In this document: in pieces, positions 1 through 8,194 of the stretch
Position numbering within the stretch: the stretch's first letter is position 1
How the letters are laid out: the number at the start of each line of letters is the position of its first letter
NCBI RefSeq assembly: GCF_013283785.1
Contig: NZ_JABCPZ010000104.1
Location: 1-34,936 of the forward strand
DNA from: Nonomuraea antri
GTDB taxonomy: Bacteria; Actinomycetota; Actinomycetes; Streptosporangiales; Streptosporangiaceae
Length of the DNA: 34,936 nt
Direction of reading: 5' to 3'
Made by a program: the position numbers and the translations under genes
Notes under the pieces: generated by a model
Database searches by the model: none
Told to the model about the DNA's origin: nothing
What the model saw: the letters and a program-made list of their open reading frames with translations, nothing else

Positions 1-105
1 CGTGGCCTGGCGACCCGCTATGACAAAGCTCCGGAGAGCTACGAGGCCGGGCTCTACCTCCGTGGCTCGATCATGTGGTTAAGACTCCTCACCTCAACCA
101 CATGA
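1..105 (+). CDS. IS5-type transposase, C-terminal end (partial)
   Basis: Frame 1 is open from the window edge to a TGA at 103-105 and encodes 34 residues. They include the stretch RGLATRYDKAPESY and a hydrophobic tail ending in a Trp-Leu-Arg segment. The R(G/R)xATRYDK signature close to the C-terminus is typical of IS5-family DDE transposases, where it follows the catalytic Glu. The start and the rest of the element lie outside the window, so integrity cannot be judged. Shortly after the stop the composition turns AT-rich and then returns to high GC, consistent with an element end. The family call rests on a short tail only. Confidence 0.72.
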   Translation, partial: RGLATRYDKAPESYEAGLYLRGSIMWLRLLTSTT

Positions 106-128
106 TCCAAACTTTAAACAGCTCCTAG
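1..128 (+). mobile_element. Right end of an IS5-like insertion sequence
   Basis: After the transposase stop there is an AT-rich stretch (AAACTTTAAACAGCTC) followed by CTAG at 125-128. IS5-type elements commonly duplicate a short CTAR target, so CTAG could be the target duplication and 109-124 the right inverted repeat. The left end is outside the window, so neither the repeat nor the duplication can be confirmed. Confidence 0.45.
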
Positions 129-372
129 TCGCGGTCCGCCCGGGACGGCCGCAGCGGCGCTCATCGTCAGCGCGCCGGGCGGTGCGGGCCGCAGCGGGCG
201 GTTAGCCGTACGTTCGGCAGGCGGATGGTGTCAGGCTGAAGACGGCGCCGGTCTCGGTCCGCCGGTGAGATCGGCGCGGCAGGGTGTCGGCGGCGCGCGC
301 CGTCACTCCTAGGGATAACCCCGGGGCGGCCCCTGAAGTCAGGCCCGCGTCGCCCGCCTACCGTGGGCAACT

Positions 373-3300
373 GTGACCGCCGTCGAGGCCGGGCAGGCCG
401 AGCGCATGCGGGCCGGGGTGCGGGCGCGCGTCGCGAGGGGCGCGGGGCTGGCCGGCCGGGAGCTGCGGCGGATGTCGCCCCCGGCGCTGATCGCGACCCT
501 GTGCGCGGCGGCCCTGGCGCCGGTGCTGGCCGTGAGCATGGGTGGCGTGGCCGCCGCCGGGCTGGGCGTCCTCGGTTCCGTCGGCGCGAACGTCCTGACA
601 GAGGTGGTCGTCAAGGCCATCGACGGACTCAAGGGCAGGCCGGCCGGGGCCGACGAGATCGAGCGCGAGGTCGCCGAGCGGATCGCCACGGCGCTGCCCG
701 GCCCGCGGGGGCAGGCGCTGCGCGCCGACCTCGCCAGGATGCTGACCCACATCGACGCGATGCGGGTGGTCATCGCCACCTCGGTCGAGCAGGGCGACGC
801 GGAGCTGCAGGAGCACCTGACCGAGTCGTTCGCCGAGCTGAGCGCGAAGTTCGCGGAGTTCGGCGCTCTCCGGGACGACCTCCGCGACGCCATGTGGGCC
901 ATCAATGAGGGGTTGTTGCGTCAGGACGCCGAGCGTCAGCTGGACCGGGAACGCTGGCTGCGGCAGTTCTCGCAGCTCAGGCTGGTCCAGGACCGGCTTG
1001 AGGTCATCGAGCGTCAGACCGGCCACGCCGTCGGCGACCCGGATGCGGAGCCCGCGCGGTGGTGGCACGGGCCGCCGTACAAGGGGCTGCGGGCCTTCGA
1101 GGAGGAGGACGCGGAGATCTTCTACGGCCGGCAGGCACTCACCGCGGAGCTGGTCGGCAGGCTCGCCGAGACCCTCGCCGGTGGCCGCGCGCTGGTGATG
1201 ACCGGGCCGTCGGGCGCGGGCAAGTCGTCGCTGCTGCGCGCCGGTCTCCTGTCCGCGCTGGCGCGGAACGCGCTCGGCAAGGGGTCGAGTCGCTGGCCGC
1301 GAATCCTGTTCACGCCGACGGCCACTCCCCTGGACGAGCTGGCCCTGCACCTGGCGCTCGTCGGCGGGCTGGACGCGCTGACCGTCCGCGCGACGCTCGC
1401 CGACCATCCGGAGCGGGCCTGGCTGCTCGCCCGGCAGGCCGTCCTCGCCGCGACCCGAAATGAACCGCCGGGGCTCGTGACGGGACTTGAGGCGGGCCGC
1501 GTGCCGGGGCGGCTGGTCGTGGCGGTGGACCAGTTCGAGGAGCTGTTCGAGGCGGAGCAGGAGCAGGCGGAGGCGTTCGTCCACGCGCTCACCGCCCTGG
1601 CGGGCAAGGCGCCCCCAATAGACGAGCCGCCCCCAGTGGACGAGCCGTCCGCGCTGGTCGTGCTGGCGGTGCGCGGAGACTGCTGGGATCGGCTGACGGC
1701 CTATCCGCGGCTGGCCGCCCTGCTGCGTGGCGGCCCCTTCCTGGTACGCCCGATGGACGAGGCCGAGCTGCGGATGGCGATCTCCGGCCCGGCCGCCGCG
1801 GCGGGTCTCACCGTCGAGCCCGGCCTGGTCGACGCCGTCCTGACCGAGATCAGGTCGTGGGCGGGTCACTACGAGTCCGGTGCGCTGCCGCTGCTGTCGC
1901 AGGCCATGCTGGCCGCCTGGGGCAACCGCGAGGGCGACCGCCTGACCATCAAGGCCTACGCGGTGGCCGGGGGCGTCTCGCATGCCGTGGAGAACAGCGC
2001 GGAGGCCGTGTACGGGCGGCTCTCCGAGGCCGGGAAGTCGGCGGCGCGCGACGTCTTCTCCGCGATGACCGCGATCAGGCGCGGCGGCGGGCTGGTCCGC
2101 CGCCGGGTCGAACGTGCCGAGCTCTACCGTGTGGGGCATGACCGGGCCGAGGTCGACGCGCTGCTGGAGACGTTCGCGGCCGAGCGGCTGGTCCTGCTCA
2201 GCGCCGATGGGAGCACGGCGACCGCCGAGCCGGCGCACGACGTTCTGCTGCGGGTCTGGCCGCGCCTGCGTCACTGGCTGCGCGACGACGAGGCGGGACG
2301 CGTCCTGTACGGTCAGCTGCTCGACGACGCCGCGGAATGGCGCCGGCAGGACGGCGACCCCGCCTTCCTGTACCGGGGCGGGCGGCTGGCCATGGTCCGG
2401 CGGGCCATGGCGGAATGGGCGGCGGCCCCCGAGCGGCACCCGAGCCTGACCGGCGAATCACGGGACTTCCTGCGGGCGAGCGTCCAGCGGCGGCGCTGGT
2501 CGCTCGGCTCGGTCGCCGTCCTGCTGGCCGTCACGCTCGCCGGCGGCGGGGTGGCGGTGAACCAGAGCCTGTCGGCGTGGCAGGAGAAGGTGCTGCGGGT
2601 GGCCAGGCAGACGGCCGCGCGGGCGGAGTCGCTGCGGACCCGCGATCCGGTGCGTGCCATGGCGCTGAGCCTGGCGGCCTGGCGCATCGCGGACACCAGG
2701 GAGTCACGCGCGGCGCTCAACACCTCTCTGGCCCACCGGGTGTCCCAGGTCGTCGCGATCCCGGGCCTGACCACTCACGCCCAGTTCGACCTGAACGGCG
2801 ACGGCACCGTCCTGGCGGTGGTGGACCAGGGCCGCGCGACCCGGTGGGACACGGCCGGCGGCCGGCCGATCGGTCAGGCGTCGTACGTCGGCCCGGGGGT
2901 GACCGCGATCGCGCTCAGCCCCGACGGCCGGACGCTGGCCACCGCCGGCGAGTCGTCGCTACGGCTGTGGAGCCTCGACGAGAGACGGCCTCTCACCCCG
3001 CCGTTCGGCAGCGGCGCCAAGTCCCTGTCCTACGAGGCAGGGCTGCTCGCGGTGGTGACGCCCGGGATGGACCGCTGGCAGGTCTGGGATCCGCGTACCG
3101 GGAAGACCCTGCTCGACGAGCCGGGTCCGGACGTCGGCGGGCTCACGGTCGCCGCGCACGGCCGGGTGGCCGCGGCGACCATGGGCGGGTCGTTCGTGGT
3201 CCGCGAGCTCGCCACGCGAAAGGTGCTGCTGCGCGGCCGCGGCGACGCCGTGGGGCTCAGCCCGGACGGGACTACGCTCGCCGTCGGCGACGGCGCGGAC

Positions 3301-4548
3301 GTGCGGTTCTTCGACCTCGCCACGGCGGCGGAACACGAGACGAGGCTCCCCGCCGCCGACGCGGCCCTGGTGACGTACTCCCCCGACGGCCGGCTGGTCG
3401 CCACCGTGGACGGCACCTCGATGACGCTGTGGACGCCGGACGGCCGGCGCGTCCTGAGCCATTCCCTGATCGGCTTCTCCGCGCCGACCGCCCTGCGGAT
3501 CCGGCCGGGCACCGCACGCTACGCGCTGCTGAACGGTGAGGTGGCCACCCTCGATCTCGGGCACCACGCCATGCCGGCCCGGCGGGTGACGTCCGCGGCG
3601 CTGGATCCGGCGGCCACGACCGCGGCCCTCATCGACGAGAAGGGGTTGTGGCTGCGGCGCGGCGCCCGTGCGCCGGAGTTCGTCACGGCGGGCGCCGAGA
3701 CCGCCGCTTTCAGTCCGGACGGCCGGTGGCTGGCGGTCGGCCTGGGCGCGCCGGCCAGGGTCGAGCTGTGGAGTGTCGCCGCGCGGACCAGGGCCGCCGT
3801 GCTCCCCGTCACGGACCCGGTTCGCCCGCCGCAGTCGGTCAAGGCGTTCGCCTTCAGCCCCGACGGCCGGACCCTCGCCGTGGCGCCCTGGTCGGGCGGC
3901 TGGGGCCGGATCCAGCTGTGGGACGTGCGCAGTCACCGACGTACCGGCTTCCTGGCGCACGCCGGCGCGCCGCATCTGGCGTTCGGTCCCGACGGCCGGG
4001 CCCTGGCGGTGGACGGGCCGGACAGCGCACTCGTCGCGGCCGTGCCCGGCGCGAGAGCCGGTGGGGCGCTGGGCACCGCCGGTGACGACGCCCGTTCTGT
4101 CGCCTTCAGCGCCGACGGCCGGCTCGTCGCCACGGGGCTCGCCTCCTCGGGAGTGACCCTGTGGGACACCGCGACGCACGAGCCGGTCGGTCACCTGCCG
4201 ACCCTGCGGGCTTTCGACGCCACCACCGCGCTCGCCTTCTCCCCTGACGACGGCACGCTGGCCGTCGGCACCGCCGCGGGCGACGTCCGGTTGTGGGACG
4301 TCGAGGCGAGCACCCCGATCGGTCAGCCGTACGAGCGGCACGCCGGCCAGGTCGAGGCCCTCGTCTTCAGCCCGGACGGCGGCACCCTGCACAGCATCGG
4401 CGAGGACGCGAGCGTCCAGCGCTATCCGATCGACCCGGCGCAGGTGGCGAAGGCGGTCTGCGCCAGAGCCGGCCACCCGTCGCTCACCGAGGCCGAGTGG
4501 CACCACCTCATCCCCGAGATGGCCTACAGAAAGGTGTGCCCATCATGA
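373..4548 (+). CDS. nSTAND1 ATPase with C-terminal WD40 propeller
   Basis: This 1391-residue protein has a hydrophobic N-terminal segment (about 36-75) rich in Gly/Ala, then a helical charged stretch. The nSTAND1 module follows: it opens with PPYKGLRAF near 235, has a Walker A GPSGAGKSS at about 278-286, and a Walker B-like VVAVDQFEELF near 380-390. A single predicted transmembrane helix lies near 710-730. About ten WD40-type repeats follow to the C-terminus, with recurring FSPDGRxLA and LWD motifs. STAND proteins are signal-dependent ATP switches; the propeller probably senses the ligand. The GTG at 373 is preferred because GC-rich third positions begin there, although no good ribosome site is visible. 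The stop overlaps the next ATG (ATGA), so the two are coupled. No toxic effector domain is recognisable, so a defence role is only possible, not shown. Confidence 0.85.
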   Translation: MTAVEAGQAERMRAGVRARVARGAGLAGRELRRMSPPALIATLCAAALAPVLAVSMGGVAAAGLGVLGSVGANVLTEVVVKAIDGLKGRPAGADEIEREVAERIATALPGPRGQALRADLARMLTHIDAMRVVIATSVEQGDAELQEHLTESFAELSAKFAEFGALRDDLRDAMWAINEGLLRQDAERQLDRERWLRQFSQLRLVQDRLEVIERQTGHAVGDPDAEPARWWHGPPYKGLRAFEEEDAEIFYGRQALTAELVGRLAETLAGGRALVMTGPSGAGKSSLLRAGLLSALARNALGKGSSRWPRILFTPTATPLDELALHLALVGGLDALTVRATLADHPERAWLLARQAVLAATRNEPPGLVTGLEAGRVPGRLVVAVDQFEELFEAEQEQAEAFVHALTALAGKAPPIDEPPPVDEPSALVVLAVRGDCWDRLTAYPRLAALLRGGPFLVRPMDEAELRMAISGPAAAAGLTVEPGLVDAVLTEIRSWAGHYESGALPLLSQAMLAAWGNREGDRLTIKAYAVAGGVSHAVENSAEAVYGRLSEAGKSAARDVFSAMTAIRRGGGLVRRRVERAELYRVGHDRAEVDALLETFAAERLVLLSADGSTATAEPAHDVLLRVWPRLRHWLRDDEAGRVLYGQLLDDAAEWRRQDGDPAFLYRGGRLAMVRRAMAEWAAAPERHPSLTGESRDFLRASVQRRRWSLGSVAVLLAVTLAGGGVAVNQSLSAWQEKVLRVARQTAARAESLRTRDPVRAMALSLAAWRIADTRESRAALNTSLAHRVSQVVAIPGLTTHAQFDLNGDGTVLAVVDQGRATRWDTAGGRPIGQASYVGPGVTAIALSPDGRTLATAGESSLRLWSLDERRPLTPPFGSGAKSLSYEAGLLAVVTPGMDRWQVWDPRTGKTLLDEPGPDVGGLTVAAHGRVAAATMGGSFVVRELATRKVLLRGRGDAVGLSPDGTTLAVGDGADVRFFDLATAAEHETRLPAADAALVTYSPDGRLVATVDGTSMTLWTPDGRRVLSHSLIGFSAPTALRIRPGTARYALLNGEVATLDLGHHAMPARRVTSAALDPAATTAALIDEKGLWLRRGARAPEFVTAGAETAAFSPDGRWLAVGLGAPARVELWSVAARTRAAVLPVTDPVRPPQSVKAFAFSPDGRTLAVAPWSGGWGRIQLWDVRSHRRTGFLAHAGAPHLAFGPDGRALAVDGPDSALVAAVPGARAGGALGTAGDDARSVAFSADGRLVATGLASSGVTLWDTATHEPVGHLPTLRAFDATTALAFSPDDGTLAVGTAAGDVRLWDVEASTPIGQPYERHAGQVEALVFSPDGGTLHSIGEDASVQRYPIDPAQVAKAVCARAGHPSLTEAEWHHLIPEMAYRKVCPS

Positions 4549-5552
4549 AGGCCACGAACGTCCCGCGTCCCGGCATCCAGTCCATCAGGATCAGCCCCGT
4601 GCCCCTGGTCGTCACCCGCGAAGAAGACCTGGACATCACCGTGGACGTGGCCACGACCGGCGTCGACTCCCTCACCGGCCTGCTGGTTCACGAGGAGTCC
4701 AGCCATCCGGTGAAGTTCGCGAAGGGGTCCGCCACCCGCGAGCAGCAGTCCTGGCAAGCCGTCCACACCATCCAGCGGGCGCGGCCGGGCCCGTGGCGGC
4801 TGGAGGTGACCGCCGACGCGCGCCTCGTCGAGGAGGTCGAGCTCGTCATCGAGCAGGCCGGCGTCAAAGCGGTCACGCGCATCGAGGAGTTCCGGGTCCA
4901 GTCCCGCCGGGAGGAGGACGAACTGATCCAGACGGTCACGGGACGGCTCGTGATCGAGCAGGCCGGGGGCCTCGTCGGCTACCCGGGACAGCTGGTCTCG
5001 GTGTTCTACCACGACGCCGACGGGTACGTCTGGGAGGACATCGCGCGCACGACGACGTCGGGCGAGGACGTGCCCGGCCACTTCACCCTGCAGACCGACG
5101 TGGGCAGGCCCGGTGAGTTCCAGGCGGAGTTCTGGACCACCGACAAGGCCATGGCGGCCAGGAGCCGGCTCCGCGCGATCGCCTTCGCCTGCACCCCCAC
5201 CATCGACACCGGGATCAATCCTTACAACGCCGCTCCCGAACCCGCCCGGCGCAACGGGAACCTCAACCACACCGGACGCCTCTACCTCACGGCCACCGGC
5301 ACCGACCTGCCGAGCAAGAAGGTGGACGCGCAGTTCTTCTACGGCGGCAGGTGGCGTACGGCGCATCCGGTGCTGGGAGCCGACAGCACGAACACCGACG
5401 GCGACGGCACGTTCGGCTTCACCACGCGGGTCATCGACCAGGGCGTGATCGGCGCCGGGCGTCCGCGTGGGCTGCGGTGGCGGAGTCGCTACCACGGCAA
5501 CTGCCTGTACCGGCCGCGGTACTCCGAGGAGGACTTCGTCCGAATCCGCTGA
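4545..5552 (+). CDS. Unknown beta-rich protein coupled to the nSTAND gene
   Basis: This 335-residue protein starts at an ATG overlapping the stop of the nSTAND gene by 4 nt, a strong sign of translational coupling and joint function. I do not recognise a family. Three blocks of alternating hydrophobic/polar residues look like Ig-like beta-sandwich domains: about 8-110, 125-220 and 240-320. The element VIEQAG occurs twice, near 103 and 143, suggesting internal duplication. There is no signal peptide or membrane segment, so it is probably cytoplasmic despite its adhesin-like fold. It may be the ligand, sensor or effector partner of the ATPase. A strong hairpin follows the stop. Confidence 0.75.
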   Translation: MKATNVPRPGIQSIRISPVPLVVTREEDLDITVDVATTGVDSLTGLLVHEESSHPVKFAKGSATREQQSWQAVHTIQRARPGPWRLEVTADARLVEEVELVIEQAGVKAVTRIEEFRVQSRREEDELIQTVTGRLVIEQAGGLVGYPGQLVSVFYHDADGYVWEDIARTTTSGEDVPGHFTLQTDVGRPGEFQAEFWTTDKAMAARSRLRAIAFACTPTIDTGINPYNAAPEPARRNGNLNHTGRLYLTATGTDLPSKKVDAQFFYGGRWRTAHPVLGADSTNTDGDGTFGFTTRVIDQGVIGAGRPRGLRWRSRYHGNCLYRPRYSEEDFVRIR

Positions 5553-5560
5553 ACGGCGAC

Positions 5561-5601
5561 GACGGTGCGGTCACCGTGGCCGGTACGGTGACCGCACCGT
5601 C
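5561..5601. terminator. Hairpin terminator between convergent genes
   Basis: A perfect 17-bp stem: GACGGTGCGGTCACCGT at 5561-5577 pairs with its complement at 5585-5601 around a 7-nt loop. It sits just after the stop at 5552 and before the convergent stop at 5641, so it can serve both strands. There is no U-tract, as is common in high-GC actinomycetes. Confidence 0.75.
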
Positions 5602-5640
5602 GACCGCACAGTCGACCGCGGTGCGGCGGAAGCGACTCGG

Positions 5641-7407
5641 TCAGTAGGACGAGTACATCGTGACCTCGTCGATCGACCACCAGTAGGTGGACGTCCCGGT
5701 CTGGGTGATCCGGACGTGCCGAGCGCTCTGCGGGCTGACCGAGATCGAGCGTTTCCAGCCGAACCCGATCCCGGTCCCCACCGTCGTCCAGGTGCTGCCG
5801 TCCGTGGAGAACTCCAGCCGGTAGCCGCGCATGTAGTCGGTGGTGGCCGAGCTCGCCGGGGTTCGCACCGTCACCATGGCGATCGTCCGGGTGGCGCCGA
5901 GGTCGATCTGGTACCACTGGCCGGGGACCTGGTCGGCGCCGCTGTTCCACTTCGTGGCGCTGTCGCCGTCGATGCCGCCCGACAGCGTGCCACTGCCGCC
6001 GGTGCCGGAGGCGGTGGCCGTCCAGGCGGTTCTGGGGATGTCCACCGGGTTGAAGGACGACAGGCCGCCGGCGTACTTGGCGACGGTCGCCGCCAGCCGC
6101 TCGTTCCTGGTGAACGTGCTGGTGGCGAAGCGCTGGAGCTTCCTGACGAAGGTCGCCGAGCCGTCGCTGTTGATCACCGGCACCGGGGCGGGACGGTTGT
6201 AGTACAGGCCCCAGTAGCCCTGGCCGTCGGCGTCGGTGCCCCTGACCTTGTAGCTCCAGCTCGACCAGGACTGCTGCCTGGCGTTGATGCCGGCCATCCA
6301 GCGGGCCCACACGTCGTCGTAGTAGTACAGGGAGTACTCGCCGAACAGCACCGGGACGCCCGGGTCGGCCAGCAGGCCGGGCAGCGTGTCGAGCTGGTCG
6401 GTGACGAGCTGGTTCTGGGCGTTCCAGTCGGTGGCGCGCGGCATGTCGTACGGGTGGAGCTCGTAGACGACGTTGGTCCAGCCGTGGGTGGCGGGCGGTG
6501 CGATGGCGTTGTAACCGAAGAACGCGCCCATGACGATGACGTGGTCGGGGTCGACCGCCCGCACGGCGTCGTAGAGCCGGTCGTAGGCGGCGCTCTTCTG
6601 GGCGACGTCGTCGGCGTCCTCGGCGAAGTCGAGCAGCGGCTCGTTGATCAGGTCGTAGCCCGCGACGGCCGGGTTGCCCGCGTAGCGGGTGGCGATCGCC
6701 GTCCAGATGTCCTCGGTCCAGTCCTGGTAGGCGGGGGTGCCCCAGAACCCGTTCGGGTTGGGGCCGATGCGCCCGCAGCTGCCCCACGGGCAGCCGCCGC
6801 CCGGCACCGTGTGCAGGTCGAGCAGGGTGTAGATGCCGCGGCTCGCCAGCTCGGCCACCGCCCAGTCGATCTTGCTCCACGGATCGGCCCGCCAGGTGCC
6901 GTCGGTGTGGAGCAGCGTGGTCCAGCCGATCGGCAGGCGGACGTGGTTCAGGCCCATCGCGGCGAGGTTGTCGAAGTCCGCCTCGGTGATCCAGGTGTCC
7001 TCGTGCGCGTCACGGATCGCCTGTGGTTCCTTCTCGGCCACCTCGGCGAACAGGCTGAGCACCGCCAGCCCGACCAGGAAACGGTCCGGACGCGGGCCCG
7101 TGCTCAGCCCGAACGCCGTCTCCAGCGCGTCGCGCCTGGGCTTCGGCAGGCGGTGCAGGCGGTCGAGGAACGGGGCGCAGAGCTGGTGCAGGCCGCTGAA
7201 GGCCAGCTCCATCTCCGACTCGACGCCGGCCGCCAGGGCGACCCGGCAGCCGTCGGCGCCGCCGCGCGTGTGCTCCAGCAGCGCCGACTTGCCGATGCCC
7301 GCTTCGCCGCGCACCACCAGGACCGAGGTCGAGATGCGCCTGGCCCGCACCGCGGACACGAGCCGGTCCAGCCTCTCGCATTCGAAACTCCGGCCGTACA
7401 GCCGCAT
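5641..7407 (-). CDS. Chimera: LAL/LuxR ATPase N-terminus fused to GH5 glycosidase with discoidin domain
   Basis: This 588-residue frame has two unrelated parts. Residues 1-128 are the start of a LAL/LuxR-type ATPase regulator: an RSFECERLDRLV lead, a Walker A GEAGIGKSALLEH at about 34-46, then the typical LxGLAVLSLFAEVAEKEP. From about residue 130 it becomes a GH5-type glycoside hydrolase: WITEADFDNLAAMGLNHVRLP, acid/base E256 in INEP, H318, and nucleophile E357 in FGEY. An F5/8 type C (discoidin) domain covers about 456-588. The regulator's remaining ATPase and its C-terminal HTH are missing, as are the signal peptide and N-terminal strand expected of a secreted GH5 enzyme. The join lies near 7015-7026 and keeps the frame. 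Most likely a deletion fused two genes. The product would be cytoplasmic and probably non-functional as either parent, so this may be a pseudogene; an assembly error is the alternative. Confidence 0.82.
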   Translation of the reverse strand: MRLYGRSFECERLDRLVSAVRARRISTSVLVVRGEAGIGKSALLEHTRGGADGCRVALAAGVESEMELAFSGLHQLCAPFLDRLHRLPKPRRDALETAFGLSTGPRPDRFLVGLAVLSLFAEVAEKEPQAIRDAHEDTWITEADFDNLAAMGLNHVRLPIGWTTLLHTDGTWRADPWSKIDWAVAELASRGIYTLLDLHTVPGGGCPWGSCGRIGPNPNGFWGTPAYQDWTEDIWTAIATRYAGNPAVAGYDLINEPLLDFAEDADDVAQKSAAYDRLYDAVRAVDPDHVIVMGAFFGYNAIAPPATHGWTNVVYELHPYDMPRATDWNAQNQLVTDQLDTLPGLLADPGVPVLFGEYSLYYYDDVWARWMAGINARQQSWSSWSYKVRGTDADGQGYWGLYYNRPAPVPVINSDGSATFVRKLQRFATSTFTRNERLAATVAKYAGGLSSFNPVDIPRTAWTATASGTGGSGTLSGGIDGDSATKWNSGADQVPGQWYQIDLGATRTIAMVTVRTPASSATTDYMRGYRLEFSTDGSTWTTVGTGIGFGWKRSISVSPQSARHVRITQTGTSTYWWSIDEVTMYSSY

Positions 7408-7513
7408 CCCGCGCTCACCCCTCCCCGGCCCCGCCCGACGGACGCTCCCACGTCTCGTACTGTGCCTGGGCAGGCGGCCCGATCGCCTCAGGGTGACCCT
7501 GGCCGTGGTCCCT

Positions 7514-7544
7514 AGTGACCCCCGGGGATCCCCTGGGGGTCACT
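7514..7544. promoter_or_regulatory. Nested inverted repeat upstream of the chimeric gene
   Basis: AGTGACCCCC at 7514-7523 and GGGGGTCACT at 7535-7544 are perfect complements. They flank GGGGATCCCC, which is itself a palindrome. It lies about 105 bp upstream of the regulator-derived start at 7407 and 23 bp past the stop of the gene ending at 7568. It could be an operator of the former LAL regulator or a terminator for the upstream gene. Confidence 0.45.
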
Positions 7545-7567
7545 CACTCACGGGGGCGGCCCGCTGC

Positions 7568-8011
7568 TCAGCCGCGTCTGCCGTGCCAGCGGGAGGTGCG
7601 GAACCCGTCGGCGCGCTCCAGGAGGTAGGTGAGCCTGGCCGCGGTCTTGCGCACGCCGTCGTCGTGCCGGTGCCGCTTGCCGGGGGCGAGGCGGGCGCGC
7701 AGGTCGAGCAGGTGGGCCAGCTCCCCGGCGACCTCGGAGACCACCCGGTACCGGATCCCGAAGGAGTGCAGGTCGCCGTGCACGTCGTCGACCAGGTCCT
7801 CGTCCACGTGCCGCAGCAGCGGCCTGAGCTTGGTGAGCAGCCGGGCGTCCAGGCCGGCCACGGGAGGCTTGCGTCGGGCGTCGTCGGCCGGCACGGCGAC
7901 CAGGGCGCGCACCCGGGCGAACGCCAGCGCCCGCTCGGCGTCCGGGGTCGAGGGGTGTTCGGCGAGGTCCAGCAGGCGCCGCAGGGTCTCCTGCGTTTTT
8001 TCGTCGAACAT
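7568..8011 (-). CDS. Small protein of unknown function (possible DUF2786-like start)
   Basis: This 147-residue frame has the balanced composition of a real protein, unlike the Arg/Pro-rich alternatives overlapping it. Residues 8-32 (LRRLLDLAEHPSTPDAERAL and the following helix) weakly resemble the start of DUF2786, a short helical domain of unknown role. The rest is charged and helical, with many Arg and His near the C-terminus, which may suggest nucleic-acid binding. The ATG at 8011 was chosen because TACACT, a good -10 box, lies 7 nt upstream, which fits leaderless transcription. A GTG at 8029 is possible. The gene is divergent from the S8 protease and separated from it by palindromes. Confidence 0.6.
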   Translation of the reverse strand: MFDEKTQETLRRLLDLAEHPSTPDAERALAFARVRALVAVPADDARRKPPVAGLDARLLTKLRPLLRHVDEDLVDDVHGDLHSFGIRYRVVSEVAGELAHLLDLRARLAPGKRHRHDDGVRKTAARLTYLLERADGFRTSRWHGRRG

Positions 8012-8017
8012 GACGAC

Positions 8018-8030
8018 AAGTGTATTCACT
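8018..8030 (-). promoter_or_regulatory. -10 box and half-palindrome for a leaderless start
   Basis: On the minus strand TACACT ends 7 nt before the ATG at 8011, the spacing expected for a leaderless transcript. It is embedded in AGTGAATACACT, whose outer four bases are inverted repeats. No convincing -35 box was seen. Confidence 0.4.
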
Positions 8031-8084
8031 CGGCTCAGGCGCTCTTCCTGGGTGATCTCCGGTTCTCGTGGATCCCCCGGCTGG

Positions 8085-8100
8085 TGTCGTAATCACGACA
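8085..8100. promoter_or_regulatory. 16-bp inverted repeat upstream of the S8 protease
   Basis: TGTCGT-AATC-ACGACA is a perfect 6-bp inverted repeat about 95 bp upstream of the protease ATG, in the divergent promoter region. It is a candidate operator, possibly for the TrmB/LuxR-type regulator encoded just beyond the protease. The regulator assignment is inference. Confidence 0.45.
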
Positions 8101-8194
8101 TGGCAGACAAACGGCACGTGTGACACCTGGCGTGCCCGCCGTCCCATCACCCACTCTCGTCTGCACTGGTTGTTGCGACGAGAGGTTTCACCCC

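Noticed and set aside
358..2439. Minus-strand frame antisense to the nSTAND gene
   Set aside because: Low-complexity Arg/Pro/Gly translation and no ribosome site; the plus-strand gene has clear domain motifs.
373..5552. Confident call of an anti-phage defence system
   Set aside because: No effector domain or neighbouring defence gene is visible, so only a possible role is reported.
7548..8150. Alternative Arg/Pro-rich frames over the small unknown gene
   Set aside because: Composition unlike a folded protein; the chosen frame has balanced residues and a leaderless promoter.
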